This document shows, in pieces, positions 1-5,116 of a stretch of 5,231 nt of DNA. The stretch is from Alphaproteobacteria bacterium (GTDB taxonomy: Bacteria; Pseudomonadota; Alphaproteobacteria; Rs-D84). A model generated the notes under the pieces. That model saw nothing but the letters and a program-made list of their open reading frames with translations, searched no databases and had not been told where the DNA came from. Both the position numbers and the translations under genes were made by a program. Where the stretch lies: contig JAFOXU010000138.1 in the NCBI GenBank assembly GCA_017425725.1, forward strand, positions 1 to 5,231. The letters run 5' to 3'. The stretch's first letter is position 1; each line of letters starts with the position of its first letter.

Positions 1-36
1 ATACTGCTTACAAATTTGCTATTAAATAAAATATAA

Positions 37-768
37 GTTCTTATTGATATTAATGTACATATTGATATAACTAAGAACTCTATTCCTATAACTGCTAATT
101 TTCCACTATCTTTTTTATATACACTGTCTACAAATTTCAGATATCATAATCTAGATACAAATTTTGAACAAAATACCCATACAGGTGTTGTTGCAAATCT
201 GGGGTTGGCGTATACTGGATTTGGTGGCACAGAAAGTTATATGCGATACAGTGGCGATATTATCGGAATGGTAAATTTCTGGGGCGATAAATGGCAATTA
301 CGTTCATCGTTAAACTTTGGATATTTGCAGCCACTGGATGGTGATTATATATCACGTGTATATCGCTATTTCTTGGGCGGTGAAAGTTTGCGTGGTTTTG
401 ATGTTGCAGGTGTTGGTTCACGAAATTGGGCTTTTCAAACATATGCATTGGGTGGGTTATGGAAAATCAACGGTTCAACCCAGTTAAATTTCCCTGTATT
501 TATTCCAGATGAATATCAGATAAAGGGATTTGTGTTTGCTGATTATGGTGTGTTGGGTAAACCACCACGTGATGAATATACATATACTCATCCTTATTAT
601 GGCACAAAAGATAATGATATCGATGATACAATCAGAACGTCTGTTGGTGTGGGGATTTACTGGAATACACCGATGGGACCAATGAACTTTTCATGGGGGT
701 GGCCATTAAAGATGACAGAATATGATCGTGAACAAAGATTTTTACTGTCGTTTGAAACACAGTTTTAG
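37..768 (+). CDS. bamA: BamA/Omp85 outer-membrane insertase, C-terminal barrel, 5' end missing or broken
   Basis: BamA folds and inserts beta-barrel proteins into the outer membrane. Only the C-terminal half of its 16-strand barrel is here. Visible hallmarks are GFGG followed by YMRYSGD, the lid-loop motif LGGESLRGFD (LRGF at 388-399), a strand reading QLNFPVFIPDE then FVFADYG, the block SVGVGIYWNTPMGPMNFSWGWPLK, and a terminal phenylalanine (FETQF), the usual BAM recognition end. The frame is open from 37 and the barrel-like segment YHNLD..TG at about 136-186 fits the strand before GFGG, so coding continues upstream of the first plausible start, a TTG at 205 without a clear ribosome site. 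TAA at 34-36 closes the frame, and the other two forward frames also stop by 29. The POTRA domains are outside the window or lost. The first ~180 bases are 23% GC against 41% for the next 180. The family call is firm; whether this is an intact gene, a pseudogene or an assembly join is open. Confidence 0.85.
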   Translation, partial: VLIDINVHIDITKNSIPITANFPLSFLYTLSTNFRYHNLDTNFEQNTHTGVVANLGLAYTGFGGTESYMRYSGDIIGMVNFWGDKWQLRSSLNFGYLQPLDGDYISRVYRYFLGGESLRGFDVAGVGSRNWAFQTYALGGLWKINGSTQLNFPVFIPDEYQIKGFVFADYGVLGKPPRDEYTYTHPYYGTKDNDIDDTIRTSVGVGIYWNTPMGPMNFSWGWPLKMTEYDREQRFLLSFETQF

Positions 769-770
769 TC

Positions 771-800
771 TTGACGGTTGATATAGAATTTTCTTATAAT
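771..800 (+). promoter_or_regulatory. Sigma70-like promoter for the lipoprotein/VirB8 operon
   Basis: TTGACG at 771-776 and a perfect TATAAT at 795-800 are separated by 18 bp. The promoter begins three bases after the bamA stop codon, and transcription would start near 807, just before the ribosome site GGAAGGAG at 811-818. The transcript leader is therefore under 20 nt. This lets the downstream genes be expressed independently of bamA, although no terminator blocks read-through from bamA. Seen by motif only. Confidence 0.75.
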
Positions 801-824
801 CAGATAAAAGGGAAGGAGCAGCAA

Positions 825-971
825 ATGAAAAAAATTATACTTGGCTTTTTCGTCGCATTATGTTTGGCAGGTTGTGGTCAGGTTTATGATCGTGAACCAG
901 TTGGTATTGGTTTCGATAATAACGAACTGAAACTTAGTCCATGCGCATGCATTATGGTATATCAGGCATAA
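825..971 (+). CDS. Small VirB7-like outer-membrane lipoprotein, 48 aa
   Basis: This is a short lipoprotein with a textbook type II signal: MKK, a hydrophobic stretch (residues 4-14) and the lipobox LAGC with the lipidated cysteine at position 17. The mature part is only 32 residues and holds a Cys-Ala-Cys pair (C40, C42). ATG 825 is chosen because GGAAGGAG lies six bases upstream; an in-frame extension to TTG 771 would start inside the -35 box. It is the first gene of the operon and lies directly before a VirB8-like gene. In Agrobacterium-type T4SS operons virB7 also precedes virB8, encodes a lipoprotein of similar size, and its product joins VirB9 through a cysteine in the outer-membrane core complex. 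Position, size and cysteines suggest VirB7, but so short a mature sequence gives no real homology evidence. The lipoprotein call is firm, the VirB7 role is inference. Confidence 0.8.
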   Translation: MKKIILGFFVALCLAGCGQVYDREPVGIGFDNNELKLSPCACIMVYQA

Positions 972-985
972 TACTTGATATATAC

Positions 986-999
986 AGGGGGGATTTTTG
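986..999 (+). promoter_or_regulatory. Strong ribosome binding site in front of a TTG start
   Basis: AGGGGGGA at 986-993 precedes TTG 997-999 by about four bases. The next in-frame ATG codons lie inside the transmembrane segment or beyond it, and the residues right after the TTG form a sensible cytoplasmic tail leading into that segment. The G-rich site therefore decides for the TTG start of the VirB8-like gene. Confidence 0.65.
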
Positions 1000-1698
1000 A
1001 AGTATCCAGACGATTTTGATACACCGACATTTCCTGCGGGTAAACAGATTGCTGTTTCTCGCACTGTATCTATTATAATAATGGTGGTGTTTTTATTGAT
1101 AATGTTTGCGTGTGGTGGGTTGTTGTGGGTTCAAAAAAATATACGTGTGCATCCTTTTTTAGTTTCTGTAAATGATATCACAGGCCAGTGGGAAATCGTT
1201 GGACATCAGCATACAGATGTTAAAGAGATGACGACTGTACGTGCATTACAAGAATCTGTTATTGGAAAATTCTTGGAATATCGTTTCTTTGTTACAGATG
1301 ATGAACAATTTAATTTGACCATATGGCAAACATGTGACAGAGGTAAACATTGCAATCCTGAACAAGATAATGAATTAATGGGCGATGAACCGTGTGCATT
1401 GTATTGTTTGTCTGGCGATGACGAGCATACATATTTTTCAAATAATATTGCCCCACAATATCAGCAAATATTTAACAAGGGCGAAACATGGCATCTGAAT
1501 ACGCAGTCTGTTGAAATGATTCCAATCAGTGCGATTACATCTGTGGGTGGTTTTTGGCAAATTCGTGCAACGATTAATTCTAATACACAGGGCGCAATAA
1601 AGATATTGGCGTATGTCAATGTATCACGTAATAACACATTGTATCCACAGACATTGGGATATTATGTTGCTAAATTTAATGCATACAGGATAGACTGA
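997..1698 (+). CDS. virB8: VirB8-like type IV secretion inner-membrane protein (first copy)
   Basis: VirB8 is a bitopic inner-membrane protein whose NTF2-like periplasmic domain helps nucleate the T4SS channel. This 233-aa protein has the usual VirB8 length and order: a cytoplasmic tail (1-22), one transmembrane helix (about 24-45), then HPFLVSVNDITGQWEIV (52-68), which matches the family's EPYxxRVDxxTGxxxxV stretch just after the membrane. It ends in YPQTLGYYVAKFNAYRID, equivalent to the NPLGFxVxxYRxD ending of VirB8. An unusual feature is a central insert with four cysteines (C113, C119, C133, C137), which could form two disulfides in the periplasm. The start is TTG with a strong ribosome site. 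The stop overlaps the next ATG by one base (TGATG), so the two are probably translationally coupled. No virB9 or virB10 follows, unlike canonical operons. VirB8-like is well supported; which T4SS it serves cannot be told here. Confidence 0.75.
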   Translation: MKYPDDFDTPTFPAGKQIAVSRTVSIIIMVVFLLIMFACGGLLWVQKNIRVHPFLVSVNDITGQWEIVGHQHTDVKEMTTVRALQESVIGKFLEYRFFVTDDEQFNLTIWQTCDRGKHCNPEQDNELMGDEPCALYCLSGDDEHTYFSNNIAPQYQQIFNKGETWHLNTQSVEMIPISAITSVGGFWQIRATINSNTQGAIKILAYVNVSRNNTLYPQTLGYYVAKFNAYRID

Positions 1699-2345
1699 TG
1701 AAAAAGTTTGTAATGCTGTTTTCTGGTATTTTATTACTGCTGATAATGTTTGCAGCATTGTTTTTATCGGGCCTGATATATGACACTGGTAAAAAGGCAA
1801 CTGTTGATACATTCTTTTTTGCCCCAGATGACAGTTATGAACACAGGCCAAATGTTGCACCACCATCTGATTTGACAACTGATAATGTTCGCAACATGCT
1901 TATCAGTCGTTATATTACCGAATATTTTTATGTCGTTCCAGATGTGCAAAATGTGGAAAGTCGTATCAGGGGTGAAACTTCTCTGTATTCTATGTCCAGA
2001 CATGGAACTGCGTTTGATACGTGGAAAACAGATGTTGCGCCCACAATAAAAAAGATGGCATCCGAAGGAAAATTGCGTTTGGTACAGTTAACAAATGTAA
2101 CTAAGTCAGAGCATGAAAAAAACTATTGGATTGTTGAATATAATTTAATAACATGGGATAAACCAAACGATTTATCTGTTGTGCCAACGGTCACACCTGG
2201 TCAGCTTTATTTACACATGTTCTATGAACCGGGCATGCGTGAAAAGTTGGGCGAGGTACCAATCGAAGATCTGTTGGAAAAAGGGGAAGACCCTGCAATC
2301 GCATTCAGGTTTGGTGTTTGGACAGTCAGTTCGTATGGTGAATAA
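1698..2345 (+). CDS. Second VirB8-like inner-membrane protein
   Basis: The 215-aa product has a short MKK tail, one transmembrane helix (about 5-27) and a periplasmic domain. From residue 63 it reads like the VirB8/NTF2-like fold: a helix NVRNMLISRYITEYFYVV, then SLYSMSRHGTAFDTW (95-109), a helix to KKMASEG, strands LRLVQLTNV and YWIVEYNL, and a final strand FRFGVWTVSSY (203-213) that occupies the place of the LGFxVxxYR ending. It lacks the PFLV..TG stretch and the cysteines of the preceding protein, so it is a diverged partner, not a recent duplicate. A weak AGGA (1687-1690) and the one-base overlap point to coupled translation and fixed stoichiometry. Rickettsiales T4SS also carry two VirB8 proteins, which makes a heteromeric VirB8 layer plausible here. 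A different NTF2-like assembly factor is the main alternative. Confidence 0.6.
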   Translation: MKKFVMLFSGILLLLIMFAALFLSGLIYDTGKKATVDTFFFAPDDSYEHRPNVAPPSDLTTDNVRNMLISRYITEYFYVVPDVQNVESRIRGETSLYSMSRHGTAFDTWKTDVAPTIKKMASEGKLRLVQLTNVTKSEHEKNYWIVEYNLITWDKPNDLSVVPTVTPGQLYLHMFYEPGMREKLGEVPIEDLLEKGEDPAIAFRFGVWTVSSYGE

Positions 2346-2359
2346 ATATAGGCAAAAAA

Positions 2360-3148
2360 ATGATATACAGGTTTTTTATCTTAATCGGTTTTATGTTTGC
2401 TTTTTTGATGCCTAATTTTGCAACGGCTGTTGTTGCAAATGCGTTTGATATGGAAGATTATGCAATTGTTGACAGCGAAGAAGTTGATATCACGACAGAC
2501 GGTGTTGTGTTAAATATGGATGCTGATGCGGCAAATGTATCATCGTTTGATATTGCTGGCATTATGTTGGGAATGTCGTTTGATGATGTTCAAACATTGT
2601 TCTTTGATAATCGTGGTCTGTACACCCCCAGAAAGAAAAACAGCATAATTTATACAATTCACAACGATTGGAAATATAATTTAGATTATGAATGCAGAAA
2701 TCAAGGAACTGTGATACCCACAGAATTAGAAAAGTGCATAAACAGTTTGGCACGTAATCGTGGACTATTGTATGCGTCTGAATTACATTTGGTGCGTGAA
2801 AATACAGGTGAAACGATTGTGGTATATTTTACCAGCAATGCCACAGACAATCGTGTGTGGCGTGTTGTTTACAATAATGACGTTAATGAGCAAGAAGGTG
2901 ATGCAGAAAAATTCGCACGTCAGCGTGAAAACAAGATTCTTGCATTTTGGCAACATGTCCTGGAAAAATATGGTGCGCCTAATTCTGATTCAGACAAATG
3001 GCTGACCAGTTCGAATGCGTATGATCCAATGATGACGGCATATTATGGTGCGTTGGATTTGGTGGACAATGGACGTAATGCATCAGATCAGTCAAAAAAT
3101 ATTCAAGATGCACGTGAAAACTTTAGGGCAAAACCATATGCGTTCTGA
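2360..3148 (+). CDS. Secreted or periplasmic protein of unknown function, 262 aa
   Basis: I do not recognise a named family. A Sec signal peptide is clear: MIYR, a hydrophobic core (5-17) and a cleavage region ATAVVANA (probably after A23 or A26). An acidic linker (28-60) follows. Residues 64-77 (FDIAGIMLGMSFDD) resemble the GxxLGMxxxEV entry of SmpA/BamE-like and similar small periplasmic domains, and FWQHVLEKYGAPNSDSDKW (196-214) resembles the LxxKYGxP stretch seen in such proteins. Two cysteines (C112, C126) lie 13 residues apart in the middle and could pair. The C-terminus is hydrophilic and helical, with no membrane anchor. It starts 14 bases after the second VirB8-like gene with a weak TAGG site, and its end overlaps yraN by 11 bases, so it belongs to the same operon. 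An envelope role linked to the VirB8 proteins is possible but is inferred from position alone. Confidence 0.75.
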   Translation: MIYRFFILIGFMFAFLMPNFATAVVANAFDMEDYAIVDSEEVDITTDGVVLNMDADAANVSSFDIAGIMLGMSFDDVQTLFFDNRGLYTPRKKNSIIYTIHNDWKYNLDYECRNQGTVIPTELEKCINSLARNRGLLYASELHLVRENTGETIVVYFTSNATDNRVWRVVYNNDVNEQEGDAEKFARQRENKILAFWQHVLEKYGAPNSDSDKWLTSSNAYDPMMTAYYGALDLVDNGRNASDQSKNIQDARENFRAKPYAF

Positions 3149-3488
3149 TACGTCATATACCAAGGGTTTATTTGCAGAATTTATTGCCCGTATGTATTTA
3201 CGATTTCATGGCTATCGCATTGTTTGTTCCAGATATATTACGGGCCGTAATACCAATCGTGCAGAAATAGATATTATTGCACGCCATAAAAACACCTTGG
3301 TTTTTATAGAGGTTAAAAATCGTTCCAGTATTCAAAATGCGTGGGATGCAATTACACCACATCAGGCTGTACGGTTACGTCGTGCCGCAGAAACATATAT
3401 CGCCCGGCATCGGTGGATGGGTGATGCACGGTTTGATGTTATATTTGTTTGCGCCCATCGTGTGCATTGGATAAAAAATGCGATATAA
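3138..3488 (+). CDS. yraN: YraN / UPF0102 family nuclease-fold protein
   Basis: YraN proteins are small cytoplasmic proteins with a restriction-endonuclease/Holliday-resolvase-like fold; their cellular substrate is not settled. The 116-aa length is normal for the family. The signature runs in order: KGLFAEFIARMYLRFHGYRIV (G10, E14), then AEIDIIAR (E43, D45), then LVFIEVKNR (E58, K60), the acidic and lysine residues expected at a PD-(D/E)XK-type site, then a basic helix VRLRRAAETYIARH and RFDVIFV (99-105). The glycine that usually precedes EIDLI is alanine here. ATG 3138 is chosen because KGLFAE then sits ten residues from the start as in relatives; a longer frame from 3045 would read nonsense antiparallel to the real upstream gene. 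AGGG at 3125-3128 is the likely ribosome site. It overlaps the preceding gene by 11 bases, so translation is probably coupled to an envelope protein, an unusual partner for yraN. Confidence 0.88.
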   Translation: MRSDTSYTKGLFAEFIARMYLRFHGYRIVCSRYITGRNTNRAEIDIIARHKNTLVFIEVKNRSSIQNAWDAITPHQAVRLRRAAETYIARHRWMGDARFDVIFVCAHRVHWIKNAI

Positions 3489-3491
3489 TTA

Positions 3492-3520
3492 TTGCATACA
3501 AGAAACCTTTCCTATATAAT
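3492..3520 (+). promoter_or_regulatory. Sigma70-like promoter for the 49-aa lipoprotein
   Basis: A consensus TATAAT at 3515-3520 lies 17 bp after TTGCAT at 3492-3497. Transcription would begin near 3527, giving a leader of about 25 nt before the ATG at 3553. No terminator follows yraN, so read-through from the operon may also reach this gene. The -35 match is weak (TTG only), the -10 is perfect. Confidence 0.6.
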
Positions 3521-3552
3521 CTTTAATGTAGATTAACCCAAAAGGAGAAAGC

Positions 3553-3702
3553 ATGAAAAAAATTATGTTAGCATTGTTTGCAGTATTAACTCTGTCTGCA
3601 TGTGGTGGTTATTATAAATCAGGAAACTGTGAATATGAATTCTTGTTACACAAAGATATTTCTATTTCAAAAATCGTTGGCAATATGACTGGCGGTTGTT
3701 AA
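3553..3702 (+). CDS. Small lipoprotein of unknown function, 49 aa
   Basis: This short gene has a clear lipoprotein signal, MKKIMLALFAVLTLSAC, with the lipidated cysteine at position 17 inside the lipobox LSAC. AAGGAG (3542-3547) sits five bases before the ATG. The mature part (33 residues) begins CGGYYKSGNCEYEF and ends NMTGGC, with cysteines at 26 and at the very last residue (49), which could form an intramolecular or intermolecular disulfide. The gene ends with tandem stops (TAATAA) directly before a strong hairpin. Its own promoter and terminator make it a monocistronic unit, unlike the operon lipoprotein at 825, whose signal peptide is similar (MKKI start) but whose mature part differs. 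I recognise no family; it is not evidently an entericidin. Expression as a small lipoprotein is well supported by signal peptide, ribosome site and flanking signals; the function is unknown. Confidence 0.8.
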   Translation: MKKIMLALFAVLTLSACGGYYKSGNCEYEFLLHKDISISKIVGNMTGGC

Positions 3703-3710
3703 TAAAAAGC

Positions 3711-3730
3711 CCCACATTTGTGGGTTTTTT
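3711..3730 (+). terminator. Intrinsic terminator after the 49-aa lipoprotein
   Basis: CCCAC (3711-3715), loop ATTT and GTGGG (3720-3724) form a 5-bp GC-rich stem followed by six T at 3725-3730. It begins nine bases after the stop codon. On the opposite strand the same hairpin is followed by GCTTTTT, so it could also back up termination of ackA. Confidence 0.8.
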
Positions 3731-3738
3731 ATTTCAAG

Positions 3739-3765
3739 AAAAATCCCCCAGCTGGGGGATTTTTT
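3739..3765. terminator. Bidirectional terminator between the convergent lipoprotein and ackA genes
   Basis: AAAAATCCCCC (3739-3749) and GGGGGATTTTT (3754-3764) are perfectly complementary around the loop AGCT, an 11-bp stem with A-tract and T-tract ends. It works in either direction: plus-strand transcripts see TTTTTT after the G-run, minus-strand transcripts see TTTTT as well. The stop codon of ackA (minus strand, 3764-3766) lies at the edge of the T-run, so the gene runs right into its own terminator. Confidence 0.9.
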
Positions 3766-5005
3766 ATTTTGCAAAACTATAATCCATTTCCAGATGGTTT
3801 GGATTGTATGTGCCGTTCATGATGGCAAGTGTATCTTCAACGATAACCAATTCTTCGTTTGTTGGTATCATGAATACTTTGACCTTGCTGTCTGGTGTGC
3901 TGATTTCTGTTTCATCAACACCCAATCGTGCCAATGATTTTGCATTTTTTTCAACGTCCAGTTTAATGCCCAATTCTTCCAACCCGGTACAGAATTTTTC
4001 ACGCAAGAATTCATCGTTTTCACCAACGCCTGCGGTAAAGATAATTGCATCAACATGGCCCAGTTCTGCCATATATGCACCGATGTATTTTTTTACATTA
4101 TGTACTTCGGTATCGATTGCCAGACGGCACAAATCGTTTGTAGATTTATTTTCTTCTACGTCACGACGATCGACAAAGCATTCTGTAATACCCTTTAATC
4201 CTGAATCTTTGCTAAGATGGGTTTGCATTTGTGCAGGTGTCAGTTGCAATTGTTCCATAACGTACAGAACGACACCTGGGTCTAAATCGCCTGGGCGTGT
4301 TCCCATTGTCAAACCTGATAATGGTGTCATGCCCAACGAAGTATCAACAGAAACGCCATTACGGATTGCAGTTGCAGATGCCCCAGAACCGATGTGCATT
4401 GTGATAAAGTTGCAATCTTTTGCATCTTTGCCCAACATTTTTGCAGCACGTTTTGAAACATACAAATGGCTGGTTCCATGGAAGCCATATCGACGTACGC
4501 CTAATTCTGTGTACCATGCCATTGGCACTGCATAGCGATATGAATAATCTGGCATTGTTTGATGGAATGCTGTATCAAATACTGCTACTTGCTTTGCGTT
4601 TGGCAACAACTGTTGTGCGGTCATAATACCACGCAGTGCAGGTGGGTTATGTAATGGTGCCAACGGTGACAATTTATCGATTGTTTTGATAACTTCGTCT
4701 GTGATTTCAACAGAAGATGCGAATTTATCGCCACCCATAACAACACGATGACCAACGCCCTTGATTTCGTTCAAGTCAATAGATGCCTCTCTTAACATCA
4801 TCAAGACGTTATTCAATGCTTCGTCATGATTCTGCATAGAAACGACTTTCTTTTGTTTTGTGCCATCTGGGTACTTTTGTGTCAAGAAAGAATCAGTCAA
4901 GCCGATTTTTTCAACGTTACCACCAACAACAACAGTTTTAGTGTCTGCGTCAAAAACCTGATACTTCAGGGACGAAGAACCGCAATTTAATGCAAGTACG
5001 TACAT
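3764..5005 (-). CDS. ackA: Acetate kinase
   Basis: Acetate kinase interconverts acetyl phosphate plus ADP with acetate plus ATP, the energy-yielding last step of the Pta-AckA pathway in the cytosol. The 413-aa product has the whole ASKHA-fold signature: LALNCGSSSLKYQVFD (N7), GHRVVMGG (R87), PLAPLHNP (H119), VFDTAFHQTMP (D144), YGFHGTSH (H176, H180), GTRPGDLDPG (R237), FTAGVGEN (323-330) and PTNEELVI (E384). Residues equivalent to the known catalytic Asn, Arg, His, Asp, Arg and Glu are all present. The phosphate-binding stretch usually HLGNGAS reads HIGSGAS (S207 for Asn). ATG 5005 is chosen: AAAGGA lies six bases upstream, N7 falls at the standard position, and a promoter lies further upstream; a longer in-frame start at 5098 would precede that promoter. 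No pta gene is adjacent in the window. It is convergent with the lipoprotein gene. Confidence 0.97.
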   Translation of the reverse strand: MYVLALNCGSSSLKYQVFDADTKTVVVGGNVEKIGLTDSFLTQKYPDGTKQKKVVSMQNHDEALNNVLMMLREASIDLNEIKGVGHRVVMGGDKFASSVEITDEVIKTIDKLSPLAPLHNPPALRGIMTAQQLLPNAKQVAVFDTAFHQTMPDYSYRYAVPMAWYTELGVRRYGFHGTSHLYVSKRAAKMLGKDAKDCNFITMHIGSGASATAIRNGVSVDTSLGMTPLSGLTMGTRPGDLDPGVVLYVMEQLQLTPAQMQTHLSKDSGLKGITECFVDRRDVEENKSTNDLCRLAIDTEVHNVKKYIGAYMAELGHVDAIIFTAGVGENDEFLREKFCTGLEELGIKLDVEKNAKSLARLGVDETEISTPDSKVKVFMIPTNEELVIVEDTLAIMNGTYNPNHLEMDYSFAK

Positions 5006-5032
5006 GTGAAATCCTTTTTTTCTTCGACCATC

Positions 5033-5061
5033 AGCATAGCAAAGGTATTTTTTATTTTCAA
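5033..5061 (-). promoter_or_regulatory. Sigma70-like promoter for ackA
   Basis: Read on the minus strand, TTGAAA (5061-5056) and TATGCT (5038-5033) are separated by exactly 17 bp. Transcription would start near 5026, about 20 nt before the ackA ATG and just ahead of its AAAGGA ribosome site (5017-5012). This supports the short ackA start and a transcript separate from whatever lies upstream. Confidence 0.65.
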
Positions 5062-5081
5062 CAGTAAACTCGGTATAAAAT

Positions 5082-5116
5082 GCGCCAATTTTCATCATTT
5101 ATGTTTGTTTTGGCGC
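5082..5116. repeat. Inverted repeat upstream of ackA (possible terminator or operator)
   Basis: GCGCCAA (5082-5088) and TTGGCGC (5110-5116) are exact inverted copies with a 21-nt AT-rich spacer. On the minus strand the second arm is followed by ATTTTATA, so it could be a weak terminator for the gene that seems to end at 5095. It also lies 20 bp upstream of the ackA -35 box, where a regulator could bind. Motif only. Confidence 0.4.

Noticed and set aside
1..36. AT-rich left edge as an intergenic promoter region
   Set aside because: A promoter here would make the following barrel fragment start mid-domain. Barrel-like residues continue upstream of any usable start, so a broken or mis-joined bamA explains it better.
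771..824. Longer start (TTG 771) for the first lipoprotein
   Set aside because: That codon is part of the -35 box, and the extension would put a hydrophilic stretch in front of a clear lipoprotein signal. ATG 825 has GGAAGGAG at the right distance.
3045..3137. Longer yraN start overlapping the upstream gene by about 100 bases
   Set aside because: The extra 31 residues are out-of-frame translation of the upstream gene and extend the protein beyond the normal family length. ATG 3138 restores it.
3804..4535. Long plus-strand open frame (243 codons) opposite ackA
   Set aside because: It is a shadow of the strongly coding acetate kinase: Ser/Thr/Pro-rich without recognisable motifs, no ribosome site, and lying antisense to conserved catalytic blocks.
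5006..5098. 31-residue N-terminal extension of acetate kinase
   Set aside because: It lies upstream of and across the promoter, has no ribosome site, and would displace the catalytic Asn from its usual position 7. The ATG at 5005 has a good ribosome site.
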